From NCBI GenBank assembly GCA_017455945.1, contig JAFTLM010000149.1, positions 1 to 5,158 of the forward strand: DNA of 5,158 bases, read 5' to 3'. The notes under the pieces were generated by a model that ran no database searches, had not been told where the DNA came from, and saw only the letters and a program-made list of their open reading frames with translations. Shown one piece after another: positions 4,545 through 5,158 of the stretch (position 1 is its first letter; every line of letters starts with the position of its first letter). The translations under genes were made by a program, and so were the position numbers. The stretch is from Clostridia bacterium. Lineage in GTDB: Bacteria; Bacillota; Clostridia; Oscillospirales; CAG-272.

Positions 4545-5158
4545 TTTTTACCTCTTGCATACAAATCGTTATAGTATCTATATTTTTTCCTGTCAATAAG
4601 TCCGAGTTGGTCTTTGGTTATTCTGTATCTCCAATTGCCTTCTGGGTTTCCCGGAATATTCATTCTCGTATCGGAACCGAAATTAAGAATATCCTGTATA
4701 GGAATTATCACCAGTCCCGCGTGGCTGGCAAGCATTGCTTTTATTATATTATCGTAGGATTGATCCCAATCCTCACCCATATATCCGCAATAGTCAATTA
4801 CTCGGCGGCGAACTTCATCTGTTGCTTCCCACATATAACCAAGCAAAGTATTATTATCGTGTGTTCCCGTGTACGCAACACAGTTTTTTATATAGTTATG
4901 AGGCAAATGCGGCGAATCATATTCACCCAAAAAGGCGAACTGCAAAACTCTCATTCCCGGAAAGCCACTGTATTCAACAAGCTTAACAACATCATCGGTG
5001 ATGTCTCCCAAATCTTCGGCTATAATGAGTTTATCTCCCGCAAGCTTACGCACAACGTCAACAAAATTCTTACCCGGACCTTTTACCCATTTACCTTCTT
5101 TAGCAGTTTTTGCATCTGCGGGAACACTCCAATAGGCTTCAATTCCTCTGAAATGATC
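4541..5158 (-). CDS. malQ: 4-alpha-glucanotransferase (amylomaltase), C-terminal part, cut by the window edge
   Basis: The last 205 residues of a GH77 4-alpha-glucanotransferase, a cytoplasmic enzyme that moves glucan segments between maltodextrins in glycogen and maltose use. The open frame runs off the right edge; a full enzyme has about 500 residues, so roughly 300 are missing. The fragment opens with DHFRGIEAYW, the end of the family RIDHFRG motif, so its first residue should be the catalytic nucleophile aspartate. The acid/base glutamate is Glu48 in IIAEDLG, 47 residues later, as in the Thermus enzyme. The third catalytic residue is Asp101 in TGTHDN. GMRVLQFAF, LPHNY, QDILNFGSDTRMNIPG and GNWRYR are further family blocks. 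The stop codon overlaps the start of the fumarase beta gene by 4 nt. The fragment contains no frameshift. Confidence 0.97.
   Translation of the reverse strand, partial: DHFRGIEAYWSVPADAKTAKEGKWVKGPGKNFVDVVRKLAGDKLIIAEDLGDITDDVVKLVEYSGFPGMRVLQFAFLGEYDSPHLPHNYIKNCVAYTGTHDNNTLLGYMWEATDEVRRRVIDYCGYMGEDWDQSYDNIIKAMLASHAGLVIIPIQDILNFGSDTRMNIPGNPEGNWRYRITKDQLGLIDRKKYRYYNDLYARGKN
4551..4556 (-). promoter_or_regulatory. Ribosome binding site AAGAGG for the TTG start of the fumarase beta subunit
   Basis: AAGAGG on the - strand sits 6 nt before TTG 4544, inside the last codons of malQ. This supports the rare TTG start, for which no nearby alternative exists. Confidence 0.75.

Overview
The window looks like chromosomal DNA from an anaerobic, AT-rich, Gram-positive bacterium of the Clostridia type. 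The clues are a CCA-encoding tRNA of Bacillus/Clostridium style, strong GGAGG ribosome binding sites, intrinsic hairpin-plus-T terminators, a lipoprotein signal peptide, a ferredoxin-like DUF362 protein and the beta subunit of an oxygen-sensitive two-subunit class I fumarase. Genus or species cannot be set from this sequence alone.

Layout. The left 0.6 kb is read on the + strand. It holds a tRNA gene with anticodon CAU, with its own consensus promoter and terminator, followed by a monocistronic acyl carrier protein gene, also with its own promoter and terminator. The CAU tRNA is probably the lysidine-modified isoleucine tRNA rather than a methionine tRNA, because it has the C4-G69 and C5-G68 pairs. 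From about 619 to the right edge every gene lies on the - strand. In transcription order they are: malQ (4-alpha-glucanotransferase, cut by the window edge), a fumarase/tartrate dehydratase beta subunit, an XRE-type helix-turn-helix regulator with a long helical C-terminal region, a small lipoprotein with a putative zinc-binding tail, a GNAT acetyltransferase, smpB (trans-translation) and a DUF362 protein with two [4Fe-4S] clusters. A perfect 15-bp stem between the acyl carrier protein and the DUF362 gene serves as a terminator for both converging units.

The seven - strand genes are packed like one operon. malQ/fumarase beta, fumarase beta/regulator and regulator/lipoprotein each overlap by 4 nt (TTGA, ATGA, GTGA), and the remaining gaps are 19, 17 and 10 nt. 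Their functions do not form one pathway (glycogen or maltodextrin metabolism, C4-acid metabolism, regulation, ribosome rescue, Fe-S protein), so this looks like a mixed housekeeping operon rather than a dedicated system. No mobile element, CRISPR array or defence system is seen.

The points most worth a second look are the translationally coupled regulator-lipoprotein pair, the fumarase beta subunit without an adjacent alpha subunit, the acyl carrier protein whose DSL motif reads SSI, and the identity of the CAU tRNA.
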